Position numbers and translations under genes: made by a program. Source: Ligilactobacillus ubinensis (GTDB taxonomy: Bacteria; Bacillota; Bacilli; Lactobacillales; Lactobacillaceae). Taken from it: a DNA stretch of 64,000 nt. The notes beneath the pieces are model-generated. The model worked only from the letters and a program-made list of their open reading frames with translations. It had not been told where the DNA came from and did no database searches. Positions 48,628 to 57,658 of the stretch are shown in pieces; position 1 is the stretch's first letter; each line of letters opens with the position of its first letter. The DNA lies in assembly GCF_024160875.1 (NCBI RefSeq), contig NZ_JAIULA010000005.1:1-64000 (forward strand). The letters are read 5' to 3'.

Positions 48628-49938
48628 TTAATCTTTCTTTTCTTCTGGCTTGCGTGTTTGCGTAGCTGTATCTGTAATTAATTCAACTGCTTTACGCACA
48701 GAAATATCATGGTTTAACATATCGTCAGATAGAGCAGAACGAACTGCTTTTTCATCCATGTTATATTGTGTAGCCAAATTTTTAATTTCCTTATTAATTT
48801 CTTCTTCGGAAGCCTCTAATTTTTCTTTAGCAACAACTGCTTCCAAAACTAAATCAGTTTTAACACGGTCTTGTGCACCATCTTCAAACTGCTTGCGCAA
48901 GTCATCTTCACTAGTACCTGTTAATTTATAATACATTTCTGCACTAATACCTTGTTGTTGCATTCCTGCTAGATATTGATCCATCTGACGATGTACGTCT
49001 TCTGAAATCATTACTGTTGGTATTTCACCAATTTCTGCGTTTGCAACAGCTAATCCTAATGCTTCTTCTTGAATAGCTGACTTAGCAGTCTCTTTTTTTT
49101 GAGCACTCAATTCTTCTTTAATCTTTGCTTTCAATTCTTCCAAAGTTTCAACTTCTTCATCCACATCTTTAGCGAATTCATCATCTAATGCAGGTAATTC
49201 TTTAGTTTTAACTTCATGAATAACTGTTGTAAAAATTGCTTCTTTATCACGTAAATCTTCAGCTTGATAATCTTTAGGGAATGTTACTTTAACTTCCACT
49301 GTTTCTCCAGCCTTATGACCTTCAAGTTGATCTTCAAAGCCAGGAATAAATGAATTTGAGCCCAATTCAAGTGAATGATTTTGTGCAGTTCCACCATCAA
49401 AAGCAACGCCATCAACCTTACCTTCAAAATCAATCACAACTGTATCGCCTTTTTCAGCAGCTGCATCTTCTTTTAAAACTAATTCAGCCTGAGCTTGTTG
49501 ACGTTTTGTCAATTCTTCTGTTACATCTTCATCTGAAACAGTTGTTGTTTGTGGATAAACTTCCAATTCTTTATATTGACCCAAATCAACTTCTGGTTGA
49601 ACCGTAACTTTAGCAGTTAAAACCCATGCAGCATCCTTTTCCATTGATTCAACGTTAACTTCTGGTTGGTCAACTGGTTTAATGCTTGTTTCTTTAATAG
49701 CAGCAGCATAAGCATCTGGCAAAACAGCATTCAAAGCATCTTCATATAATGCCTCTTCACCATACATTTTATTAAAAATTTGACGAGGAACTTTACCTTT
49801 GCGAAAACCAGGTACGTTTAGTGATTTTTTAACACGATTAAATGCAGTGTCTAAGCCTTCCTTGATTTTAGCGGGTTCAATTTCGAAAGTAAGTTTTCCT
49901 TCGTTTGTCCCTTCATTTTTTTCCCATTTTACAGACAT
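48628..49938 (-). CDS. tig: trigger factor
   Basis: Trigger factor is the ribosome-bound chaperone and prolyl isomerase that meets new chains at the exit tunnel. The 436-residue protein has the ribosome-binding motif [14 protein letters not shown], an FKBP-type domain (about 160-245) and the helical C-terminal arms. I chose the ATG at 49938 behind GGAGGG; the frame extends upstream without support. Confidence 0.96.
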   Translation of the reverse strand: MSVKWEKNEGTNEGKLTFEIEPAKIKEGLDTAFNRVKKSLNVPGFRKGKVPRQIFNKMYGEEALYEDALNAVLPDAYAAAIKETSIKPVDQPEVNVESMEKDAAWVLTAKVTVQPEVDLGQYKELEVYPQTTTVSDEDVTEELTKRQQAQAELVLKEDAAAEKGDTVVIDFEGKVDGVAFDGGTAQNHSLELGSNSFIPGFEDQLEGHKAGETVEVKVTFPKDYQAEDLRDKEAIFTTVIHEVKTKELPALDDEFAKDVDEEVETLEELKAKIKEELSAQKKETAKSAIQEEALGLAVANAEIGEIPTVMISEDVHRQMDQYLAGMQQQGISAEMYYKLTGTSEDDLRKQFEDGAQDRVKTDLVLEAVVAKEKLEASEEEINKEIKNLATQYNMDEKAVRSALSDDMLNHDISVRKAVELITDTATQTRKPEEKKD

Positions 49939-49991
49939 TATTTTCCCTCCGAGCAAATGTTTTCTACAATTTCGCAATTGCATACTAAGTT

Positions 49992-50020
49992 AGTGTACCT
50001 TAGAAAACGCTATTTGTAAA
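49992..50020 (-). promoter_or_regulatory. tig promoter
   Basis: TTTACA (50015-50020), a 17-base spacer and TACACT (49992-49997) on the reverse strand. Confidence 0.7.
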
Positions 50021-50096
50021 TGTTTATAGTCTAAAATTTTGTTTTTTTCAAAATATTTAACCTTCATCCTTATAAAAGATATCAAAAGAGCGGAAC

Positions 50097-50229
50097 AAGA
50101 AGCAATTAGCTACCGAGCATTAAAGTCATAAATCAAATAATTGAGATTGGAATCCCCTAGATTACAGGTTTAATCATAGTAGCTGCCTTTAGCGCGCATT
50201 TATCCGCCATTATCAAATATTTGAAGATA
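50097..50229. repeat. terminator-linked intergenic repeat, copy F
   Basis: Read on the reverse strand this begins beside the tuf terminator and contains cttcaaatatttgataatgg and gctaaaggcagctact, with related blocks further on. It fills most of the gap between tuf and the tig promoter; no gene is seen. It is the most diverged copy. Confidence 0.4.
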
Positions 50230-50262
50230 AAAAAGAGTCTGGGACTTTTCCCCAGACTCCTT
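50230..50262 (-). terminator. terminator of tuf
   Basis: ggagtctgggg, aaaa, gtcccagactc and a T run on the reverse strand. Confidence 0.9.
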
Positions 50263-50281
50263 AAGATAAATCACAAAAATC

Positions 50282-51469
50282 TTAATCGTCGATTTCTGAA
50301 ACGACACCAGCACCAACAGTACGGCCACCTTCACGAACTGTGAATTTAAGACCCTTTTCGATAGCAACTGGAGCAATTAATTCAACTTCAAATGTTACAT
50401 TATCACCAGGCATAACCATTTCTACACCTTCTGGCAATTCAATAACACCAGTAACATCAGTTGTGTGGAAGTAGAATTGTGGACGGTAATTTGAGAAGAA
50501 TGGTGTATGACGTCCGCCTTCTTCTTTTGTCAAGATATAAACTTCACCCTTAAACTTCTTGTGTGTTTGGATTGAACCTGGCTTTGCTAAAACTTGGCCA
50601 CGTTCAACTTGTGAACGATCTACACCACGAAGTAAGGCACCGATGTTATCACCAGCTTCACCTTCATCAAGGGTCTTACGGAACATTTCAACACCAGTAA
50701 CTGTTGTTTTAATAACATCTTCCTTCAAACCAACGATTTCAACTTCGTCACCAACTTTAACAACACCACGATCAATACGGCCTGAAGCAACTGTACCACG
50801 ACCAGTAATTGTAAATACATCTTCGATAGGCATCAAGAATGGCTTATCTGTAGGACGTACTGGTGTTGGGATGTATTCGTCAACAACCTTCATTAATTCT
50901 TCGATTTGCTTCTTAGCATCTGCATCATCTTCAAGAGCTTTCAAAGCTGAACCGCGAATAACAGGAATATCGTCACCAGGGAAATCATATTCTGATAACA
51001 AGTCACGAACTTCCATTTCAACCAAGTCTAATAATTCATCATCATCAACTAAGTCACATTTGTTTAAGAACACAACGATGTATTCAACACCAACCTGGCG
51101 AGCCAATAAGATGTGCTCACGTGTTTGTGGCATAGGACCATCTGTAGCAGCAACAACCAAGATAGCACCATCCATTTGAGCAGCACCAGTAATCATGTTT
51201 TTAACATAATCAGCGTGGCCTGGAGCATCAATATGAGCATAGTGACGTGTTTCTGTTTCATATTCAACGTGAGCAGTATTAATAGTAATACCACGTTCGC
51301 GTTCTTCTGGAGCAGCGTCAATTGAAGCGTAATCGGAAGCTTCAGCTAATCCTTTCTCAGCTAAAACCTTTGTAATAGCTGCTGTTAAAGTTGTTTTACC
51401 GTGGTCAACGTGGCCGATTGTACCAATGTTAACATGGGGTTTTGTTCTTTCGTAATGTTCTTTTGCCAT
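50282..51469 (-). CDS. tuf: elongation factor Tu
   Basis: EF-Tu delivers aminoacyl-tRNA to the ribosome. The 395-residue protein has [18 protein letters not shown] and NKCDLVDD in the G domain and the usual domains 2 and 3. AGGAGG lies upstream. It stands apart from the str operon, as in lactobacilli, and has two tandem promoters and its own terminator. EF-Ts (18248) is its partner. Confidence 0.98.
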   Translation of the reverse strand: MAKEHYERTKPHVNIGTIGHVDHGKTTLTAAITKVLAEKGLAEASDYASIDAAPEERERGITINTAHVEYETETRHYAHIDAPGHADYVKNMITGAAQMDGAILVVAATDGPMPQTREHILLARQVGVEYIVVFLNKCDLVDDDELLDLVEMEVRDLLSEYDFPGDDIPVIRGSALKALEDDADAKKQIEELMKVVDEYIPTPVRPTDKPFLMPIEDVFTITGRGTVASGRIDRGVVKVGDEVEIVGLKEDVIKTTVTGVEMFRKTLDEGEAGDNIGALLRGVDRSQVERGQVLAKPGSIQTHKKFKGEVYILTKEEGGRHTPFFSNYRPQFYFHTTDVTGVIELPEGVEMVMPGDNVTFEVELIAPVAIEKGLKFTVREGGRTVGAGVVSEIDD

Positions 51470-51541
51470 TTAAAACGAACCTCCTGATATTTTGCAAGAA
51501 AAACCTTCAATTTATTAATTGCTGATAATTCTTTGTTTTTT

Positions 51542-51570
51542 ATTATACTACTTCCTAGTAAGAAAACCAA
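51542..51570 (-). promoter_or_regulatory. tuf promoter P2 (proximal)
   Basis: TTGGTT (51565-51570), a 17-base spacer and TATAAT (51542-51547) on the reverse strand. Confidence 0.55.
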
Positions 51571-51616
51571 GCATTTATTGCCTAGTAGCCCTTACTTAAG
51601 GAAGAATCCTTGAACT

Positions 51617-51645
51617 ATTATATAGATGGATTATAATTTTGTAAA
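51617..51645 (-). promoter_or_regulatory. tuf promoter P1 (distal)
   Basis: TTTACA (51640-51645), a 17-base spacer and TATAAT (51617-51622) on the reverse strand. The intervening leader can form a stem around ctactagg and ctagtaag. Confidence 0.75.
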
Positions 51646-51673
51646 TACTAAATTCAAAATTTGTTAAAATTAA

Positions 51674-52576
51674 TTATTTTGTTAATGTTTGCCATATCAA
51701 AATATTTTCTTCCAATTTATCAACAAAATCTGATACATCATCATTTCGATGTGTTGAATCTTTAAACAATGCGTACCATTTTTTATATTCACCCAAAACT
51801 TTCTTTGCTCCCTTAAAATCCGGATAGAGTAACATCAATTTTAATTTAAAATCATCCCATTGCGTAGATGCTAAAATATCTCCTTTTTCAACTCGTGTTT
51901 TAAAATAGTCTTGATAATAATCATACACTTCAGTGTCCTCTAAGCTAAGAAAATTAGCTGGAACAACTTTATTTCTTAAGCCCTGAATATTAAGAAAAAC
52001 TAATTCATCAGTAATCTTCAGTTTACGTAGGTCATCTAATATTGTTACACGCAAAAAAATATGCACATCTTCATTTTCCAATAGTTCTCCTATATTCTTT
52101 TTCCAATTATTTTTTGACAACGCATAGCTTTGTTGATAAATTACACGCTGCTCATTAAAACTTAATGATCCTAAATAACGAAGTTTGCGCTCAATTTTTT
52201 TTAAATATTCCTTTTTTTCACACCAATAATTTGATAATGCACAAACTTTTTCAAATTTCTTCTGTTCGTTTTTTTTCATATATGGATTGATTTGTATCAG
52301 TAGTTGCTCAATTAGAATGCTTTTTCCAGCCCAAACTCCAGTTTCTATATATTCTTCTAACCAATCATTATTTTGTATGTATTCCTGTAAATAATCACTT
52401 GCTAAATTATAAGCATCCTCGTATCTTTTTTCCTTAATTAATACTTTAAATAAAAAACGATTAGTTCGTAATGTTTTCTTTCCCATATATAATTCTGTAG
52501 CTAAAATACCTGCCTGTCTATAATCATGATTTAAAAAAGCTTGTTGAGCTAATTGAAATTTTTCTGTATTAGTCAT
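51674..52576 (-). CDS. hypothetical TPR-like helical protein
   Basis: This 300-residue protein is rich in paired helices; the N-terminal AQQAFLNHDYRQAGILATELY and FLFKVLIKEKRYEDAYNLA look like TPR units. No catalytic motif or membrane span is visible. Such proteins serve as scaffolds, but its partner is unknown. It lies between RNase J2 and tuf, with GGAGGAG before the ATG. Confidence 0.8.
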   Translation of the reverse strand: MTNTEKFQLAQQAFLNHDYRQAGILATELYMGKKTLRTNRFLFKVLIKEKRYEDAYNLASDYLQEYIQNNDWLEEYIETGVWAGKSILIEQLLIQINPYMKKNEQKKFEKVCALSNYWCEKKEYLKKIERKLRYLGSLSFNEQRVIYQQSYALSKNNWKKNIGELLENEDVHIFLRVTILDDLRKLKITDELVFLNIQGLRNKVVPANFLSLEDTEVYDYYQDYFKTRVEKGDILASTQWDDFKLKLMLLYPDFKGAKKVLGEYKKWYALFKDSTHRNDDVSDFVDKLEENILIWQTLTK

Positions 52577-52669
52577 GTCTCCTCCAGTCTATATTATTTG
52601 TCTAATTGTCTCCATATAAAACATAGGCACCATACCTATTAAAAAGGCATGCTACCTACATCAATATAA

Positions 52670-54385
52670 TTACGCTTCTTCTTTACTTTTTTTGATACTT
52701 TTATTTTTTTTGTGTGAATGATACTGATTTATTTCCATAATTACCGGTAGTATCACAGGATGGCGTTTTGTTTGTTCATACAGAAAATGATTTAACTGTT
52801 CTCTAACATCCTGCTTAAGATGGCTCCAATCAAATTCTTTGTTATCAAGATTTTTCTGAACAACATTAGTCACAATTTCTGCACTTTCAGCCATTAAATC
52901 ACGACTAGTTTTTACATAGACAAAGCCACGTGATGTAATCTTAGGCGCATCCACGATTTTCTTTTTTCGTCGATCAATTGTTACAACCGCAATAAAAATA
53001 CCATCTTCAGACAATATCTTACGATCTCTTAAAACAATATTACCTATGTCACCGACACCTATTCCGTCAATCATTGTATTACCGACTTCAATAGATGAGC
53101 CTAACAAAAGCTTGTCATGCTCATATTCAACTACATCTCCTTTAGCCAATAAGAAGATGTTTTCCTTTGGCATTCCCAATTCTTGAGCCAATTCTGCATT
53201 CGCTGCTAATAATCGATATTCACCTTGCACTGGAATCAAATATCGTGGATGCAATAGATTCATTAATAATTGTAAATCATTACGGCTAGCATGTCCTGAA
53301 GAATTAAATTCATCCGAAATAGCTTTAACATCTGCGCCAGCACGATAAATCATGTCTCGCGTCCGCGCTACTACTGTTTCTACGGCATGTGAGGGTGTTG
53401 TAGTTATAAAAACAAGATCACCTTCACGTAAATTAATTGCTTTGTGTCGGCCAACTGCCATTTTTTGAAGTGACTTTAAAGGCTCTCCAGAACGTCCCGT
53501 TTCTAAAATTACAATCTGATCATCAGGTAATTTATTAATCTTATCTATTGACACAAGGATATCTTCGTTTGGCAAAACAATCTTGCGTCTTTTCATCGCT
53601 GTCCGAATTACTTTTTCAACATCATGACCTGTTAATGCTACCTTGCGTCCATTAGCAGCTGCTGCATCAAAGATTTGCTGAACACGTAATATATTTGATG
53701 CTACACAAGCAACTATAATTCTTCCTTGTCGGTACTCAAATGTTTCACTAATAAAATCATATAATTCATGTTCCTTAACAATCTCTTTTGGATTTTCCGC
53801 ATTTGCAGAATCACTTAATAATGCTAAGACACCTTCTTGACCAATATTAGCCAATCTACCTAAATCAGTTTGATATCCTTGGACAGCAGTTTGATCAAAC
53901 TTAAAATCACCAGTGTACACAATATCTCCTTCATCTGTTTTTAAAACAATACCAAGCGATTCAGGAATTGAATGTGTGGTTTTGAAAAAAGAGACTGTTG
54001 TATTATCAAAATCAATTTCAGTATCTGCATTAATTATGTGAAAATCATCAAATTTACGTGCTTTATCTTCGTTCTCACACATGATCTTAGCTAACGAAAT
54101 AGTTAACTCTGAACCAAAAACGGGAATATTGAATTCACTAACAAAATACGGTAACGCTCCGATTGCATCTGCATGACCGTGGGTTAAAAAAACACCAACA
54201 ATACGTTGAACATTTTGGCGTAAATATTCAAAATCAGGAATTACTATATCAATTCCTAATAGCTCATTTTCAGGATATTTTAACCCGCAATCCAAGATAA
54301 AAATATCTTCGTTTACCTCTACAGCATACATGTTCTTTGCATTTTCACGCACGCCACCTAGAGGAATTATTTTAATTTTACTCAT
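52670..54385 (-). CDS. rnjB: ribonuclease J2-like protein
   Basis: RNase J proteins combine a metallo-beta-lactamase and a beta-CASP domain and degrade or mature RNA. The product of about 571 residues has LTHGHADAIGALP at residues 68-79: His69, His71 and Asp73 are kept but the last His of HxHxDH is Ala74. This pattern and the position after dapA indicate RNase J2, the less active partner of J1. GSSIEVG and SSGHASRNDLQLL are present in the later part. The ATG at 54385 follows GAAGGAGG. Confidence 0.93.
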   Translation of the reverse strand: MSKIKIIPLGGVRENAKNMYAVEVNEDIFILDCGLKYPENELLGIDIVIPDFEYLRQNVQRIVGVFLTHGHADAIGALPYFVSEFNIPVFGSELTISLAKIMCENEDKARKFDDFHIINADTEIDFDNTTVSFFKTTHSIPESLGIVLKTDEGDIVYTGDFKFDQTAVQGYQTDLGRLANIGQEGVLALLSDSANAENPKEIVKEHELYDFISETFEYRQGRIIVACVASNILRVQQIFDAAAANGRKVALTGHDVEKVIRTAMKRRKIVLPNEDILVSIDKINKLPDDQIVILETGRSGEPLKSLQKMAVGRHKAINLREGDLVFITTTPSHAVETVVARTRDMIYRAGADVKAISDEFNSSGHASRNDLQLLMNLLHPRYLIPVQGEYRLLAANAELAQELGMPKENIFLLAKGDVVEYEHDKLLLGSSIEVGNTMIDGIGVGDIGNIVLRDRKILSEDGIFIAVVTIDRRKKKIVDAPKITSRGFVYVKTSRDLMAESAEIVTNVVQKNLDNKEFDWSHLKQDVREQLNHFLYEQTKRHPVILPVIMEINQYHSHKKNKSIKKSKEEA

Positions 54386-54401
54386 TTTTTCCTCCTTCAA
54401 T

Positions 54402-55274
54402 TTATAAATTTACTTTATCTAAAACTTCTTTTTGCTGTTCTTTATCTAATGGAACTAATGGCAATCTACTTGGACCTACGCAAATGTTTCTGTTATTAAG
54501 AATCGCTTTTATTGGTGTTGGCGATGGATACATAAACATTGCCGCTATCTTAGGCGTTAACTTTCTCATTATTGTTGCCGCTGCTGTCAAGTTACCCGCA
54601 TCAATATCCTGATACATTTCCGCTATTTTTTCACCATAAATATGACTTGCCACAGAAATGACGCCTTGCGCGCCAATTGTTTTGGCTGCAAAAGCATCCG
54701 CATCCTCTCCAGAATATACTAAAAAATCAGCAGGTGTTTGATTAACAAGATTAGCCAATCCAACATTGCCTGTACAGTCTTTAATGCCAACAATGTTTTT
54801 ATTTTGAGCTAGTTTAGCTACTGTTGCAACTTCCATTACAACACCTGTTCGTCCTGGAATATTATAAATGAACAACGGTAAATCAACTGCATCAGCTACT
54901 GCTTCAAAATGGGCTATCATTCCTCTTTGATCTGGTTTATTATAATATGGAACAACCACTAAGGCAGCATCAACACCTGCTATTTCAGAAACTTCACGCG
55001 TGAATTTAATTGTCTCAGCTGTATTATTTGAGCCGGTACCTACCATAACAGGAACACGTCCATTAATAATTTTAACGGCTTCTTTAACCAAGCTTAATTT
55101 CTCTGCATGTGTTAAAGTGGGACCTTCTCCAGTGGTTCCGTTAACCAAAATACCTTGTGTCCCTGTCGCTAACAAATGTTCAATCAAATTTTCTAACCGT
55201 TCAAAACTTAAATTTCCTTCATCATCAAAGGGTGTCACCATTGCCGTTAAAATTTCAGCTTTTGAAAAATCCAT
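54402..55274 (-). CDS. dapA: 4-hydroxy-tetrahydrodipicolinate synthase
   Basis: DapA condenses aspartate semialdehyde (from Asd) with pyruvate in the lysine and diaminopimelate pathway. The 290-residue protein shows NGTTGEGPTL, the Tyr in YNIPGRTGV and the Schiff-base Lys in IVGIKDCTGN. AAGGAAGG lies upstream. It is followed by rnjB, a conserved pair. Confidence 0.96.
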   Translation of the reverse strand: MDFSKAEILTAMVTPFDDEGNLSFERLENLIEHLLATGTQGILVNGTTGEGPTLTHAEKLSLVKEAVKIINGRVPVMVGTGSNNTAETIKFTREVSEIAGVDAALVVVPYYNKPDQRGMIAHFEAVADAVDLPLFIYNIPGRTGVVMEVATVAKLAQNKNIVGIKDCTGNVGLANLVNQTPADFLVYSGEDADAFAAKTIGAQGVISVASHIYGEKIAEMYQDIDAGNLTAAATIMRKLTPKIAAMFMYPSPTPIKAILNNRNICVGPSRLPLVPLDKEQQKEVLDKVNL

Positions 55275-55498
55275 TATGCTTACCTTCCTTATACATACTA
55301 TTTATTGGTTTTAACCAGCCCTAAGCTTTCATGTTTATCTATTATATATAAATGTAAAAATATTTTTCAATCAATCTAAATTAATTTTTAAATGAATAAC
55401 TTATTTTTCCATTTCATATTGTCAGCATTCGAGGCTTAATTCTGGGAAAAGTTCTATCTTTACGTAATCATATTGAAACCTTATTATACCATACTTTA
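55275..55498 (-). promoter_or_regulatory. dapA promoter and long leader
   Basis: An extended -10 (TATGG, TATAAT at 55493-55498) suggests transcription starting near 55486, which leaves a leader of about 210 bases. The leader is AT-rich with one GC-richer island (gaattaagcctcgaatgctg). I see no lysine riboswitch or T-box core in it. Confidence 0.5.
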
Positions 55499-55562
55499 TG
55501 TATCTTTCGTTTAAAATAGTACTTATTTTCAATTAAAACAGATTATTGTCTTATTATGTATA

Positions 55563-55592
55563 CAAAAAAAGTTCGAGATAAAATCCCGAACC
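55563..55592 (-). terminator. terminator of rpsO
   Basis: ggttcggga, ttttat, ctcgaac and seven T on the reverse strand. Confidence 0.85.
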
Positions 55593-55648
55593 TTTCCTGT
55601 TTCTAAATATTAGTACCACGCTGTGCGCCCAAAGGCAACGAGTTTTGC

Positions 55649-55903
55649 TTAACGACGTAAACCTAAACTCTTAATTAATTCACGGTAACGTTGTACATCT
55701 GTTTTACGTAAATATGCTAGTAAATTACGACGGTGACCAATTTTTTTCATCAAACCACGTTGTGAAGCATAATCCTTCTTATGATCACGTAAATGATCAT
55801 TCAAATTATTAATATCATCAGTTAAAAGTGCAATTTGCACTTCTGCTGAACCTGTATCTCCTTCGTGACGAGCATATTTAGCCATGATTTCTGTTTTTGT
55901 CAT
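55649..55903 (-). CDS. rpsO: 30S ribosomal protein S15
   Basis: S15 binds the central domain of 16S rRNA early in 30S assembly. The 84-residue protein contains [20 protein letters not shown] and [12 protein letters not shown]. It is about five residues shorter at the N-terminus than the Bacillus protein. The ATG at 55903 has AAAGGTGG upstream; the frame start at 55924 is unlikely. Confidence 0.97.
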   Translation of the reverse strand: MTKTEIMAKYARHEGDTGSAEVQIALLTDDINNLNDHLRDHKKDYASQRGLMKKIGHRRNLLAYLRKTDVQRYRELIKSLGLRR

Positions 55904-55919
55904 AATATATATTCCACCT

Positions 55920-55985
55920 TTCAAAAAGTTGCCCTAAACCGAGTATGTCGTCGGTGTTATCGCCAAACTAAGTTAAGGGTCAGTA
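55920..55985 (-). ncRNA. rpsO structured leader candidate
   Basis: On the reverse strand the leader can pair accctta with taggg and ccga with tcgg, enclosing cgacatac. S15 usually controls its own mRNA through leader folds, so this may be the regulatory site. The evidence is only the folding by eye. Confidence 0.35.
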
Positions 55986-56091
55986 CAATATTGTACTTAT
56001 CTAATTTACTAGATAATTAAACAAATTACAAGTTTTTTTTCTTAAAAATGGTGTCAAGGTAAATTTCTTGACACTATTTCCATTTTATTTA

Positions 56092-56120
56092 TTGCATTGT
56101 TTAGAGTCCTCTTGTATAAT
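56092..56120 (+). promoter_or_regulatory. rpsT promoter
   Basis: TTGCAT (56092-56097), a 17-base spacer and TATAAT (56115-56120). Confidence 0.8.
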
Positions 56121-56181
56121 AATTAGTGTTGAAAATTTCATATGATACCCTAACGGAATCATTTATGTGGAGGTGACATTA

Positions 56182-56436
56182 ATGCCAATTATTAAATCCG
56201 CTATCGAACGTGTAAAAACAAACGAAAAGGCTAATGCAAAAAATACTGCACAATTAAGCAAGATGCGTACAGCTGTTAAAAAATTTGAAAATGCTAAGAC
56301 TGCAGATGCAGACAACACAGAAGAAATGTATCGTCTTGCTGTTTCTGCTATAGATAAAGCTCAATCTAAGGGCTTAATTAAAGCGAATAAAGCTGCTCGT
56401 GATAAATCACGTATGGCTGCTCGTTTAGCTAAGTAA
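56182..56436 (+). CDS. rpsT: 30S ribosomal protein S20
   Basis: S20 binds 16S rRNA at the bottom of the 30S subunit. The 84-residue protein is Lys- and Ala-rich and helical ([33 protein letters not shown]). The ATG at 56182 follows TGGAGGTGA. It stands alone, divergent from rpsO and convergent with holA. Confidence 0.96.
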   Translation: MPIIKSAIERVKTNEKANAKNTAQLSKMRTAVKKFENAKTADADNTEEMYRLAVSAIDKAQSKGLIKANKAARDKSRMAARLAK

Positions 56437-56474
56437 AATTCATTAACCAAAGCTATTTGTAATTTAATAGACTA

Positions 56475-56516
56475 AAAAGATTCAAGCATCTAATTAGAGT
56501 TTGAATCTTTTCTTTT
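56475..56516 (+). terminator. terminator of rpsT
   Basis: aaaagattcaa and ttgaatctttt pair around a 15-base loop, with tcttttg after the stem. Confidence 0.8.
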
Positions 56517-56519
56517 GTT

Positions 56520-56551
56520 CAAAAAAAGGCACTGCTAAATAAAGCGGTGCC
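56520..56551 (-). terminator. terminator of the comE-holA transcript
   Basis: ggcaccgct, ttattt, agcagtgcc and seven T on the reverse strand. Confidence 0.85.
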
Positions 56552-56620
56552 TAAAAGTTATATTTTTGGTCTAACTTTTGGAAGTCACTTCAAAATTAGC
56601 CTCTCTAGCAGTATCGTTTT

Positions 56621-57643
56621 TTATTGCATAAAACTTAACATAAATAACTGAAACATTTCTTCAGGTGATCTTGTTGTTGATTTCAACTTTTTTTCAATAC
56701 TAACTAAACTATTAAATGCCTTCTTCAAATCTTTTATTTTTAACTGATAACGTTTAATGCTTTGCAAAGCTATTTTTATTCGATAAGGGTGTATTTTTAA
56801 AACACTAGCAATATTGCCTTGTGCGTACCCTTGATTAGATAAAGTAACAACTTGAATTAATAATCTGAATTGTTTACTTAAAATAGCATTTAGCTTAACC
56901 GGTTCTTCTTTTCTTTCAATAAAATCATGGTACATCATTACCGCATTACTAAATTTTTTTTGTAACACTAGATCTGTTAAATCAAAGACATTCTCCTCTA
57001 ATGAACGAAAAACAAGTGCTTTGACATCTTCTGTAGCTATATTTTTAGTATCTTGTGCAAATAATGTTAATTTAATTGCTTCATTCATTGCCTTTGTTAA
57101 ATTTCCATTTGTTCTCATTAATAACATATCCAAAGCTTCGTTTTCAATTACTATCTTGTTTTTATTGAAAATTCCACCTAAATATCGCCGTACTTCATTT
57201 TCATTTATTGGCCCTGCTTCAATAACTTCAGCATTTTTCTTTAATAGTTTCGTCACTTTTTTACGTTCATCTAGTTTTTCATATGGTGCAATAAAAACTA
57301 ATGTTGTTGACGGTTGAGGTTGTTTCAAATATCCCAGTAACTCATCTAAATTATGTTCAATATTTCTTTTTTTACTATCGCCCGTTAAGAAAAAGGGTTG
57401 TTTAATAAAGATCAACCGTCGATCTCCAAAAAAGGGAATTGTCATTGCATCATCTAACGCTACAGTCAGTGGTGTCGTTTCCATATCGTATGTTCCTACA
57501 TTTACATCAAAATCTTCTTTAGGAATCACATTTAACAATGCATTTTTGGCCTCATTTATAAAATAGCTTTCCGTACCTAAAATAACATAAAGTGATGCTA
57601 CTTTTCCCTGTTTTAATTGTTCGCATAGTTTATCCACCTTCAT
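56621..57643 (-). CDS. holA: DNA polymerase III delta subunit
   Basis: HolA opens the sliding clamp within the clamp loader. The product of about 340 residues shows LYVILGTESYFINEAKNALL near the start and LTDLVLQKKFSNAVMMYHDFI. I prefer the ATG at 57643, nine bases after AAAAGAG; the ATG at 57652 is too close to that site. It is the last gene after comEC. Confidence 0.94.
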   Translation of the reverse strand: MKVDKLCEQLKQGKVASLYVILGTESYFINEAKNALLNVIPKEDFDVNVGTYDMETTPLTVALDDAMTIPFFGDRRLIFIKQPFFLTGDSKKRNIEHNLDELLGYLKQPQPSTTLVFIAPYEKLDERKKVTKLLKKNAEVIEAGPINENEVRRYLGGIFNKNKIVIENEALDMLLMRTNGNLTKAMNEAIKLTLFAQDTKNIATEDVKALVFRSLEENVFDLTDLVLQKKFSNAVMMYHDFIERKEEPVKLNAILSKQFRLLIQVVTLSNQGYAQGNIASVLKIHPYRIKIALQSIKRYQLKIKDLKKAFNSLVSIEKKLKSTTRSPEEMFQLFMLSFMQ

Positions 57644-57658
57644 AAAAAACATCTCTTT

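Noticed and set aside
50559-51179. Long open frame antisense to tuf
   Set aside because: It follows the codon bias of the highly expressed tuf gene on the other strand and has no ribosome site or recognisable domain.
55612-55630. T-box-like motif (gcgtggtact on the reverse strand) before a terminator
   Set aside because: It lies about 20 bases after the rpsO stop, so there is no room for a specifier stem, and the terminator clearly serves rpsO. The similarity is short.
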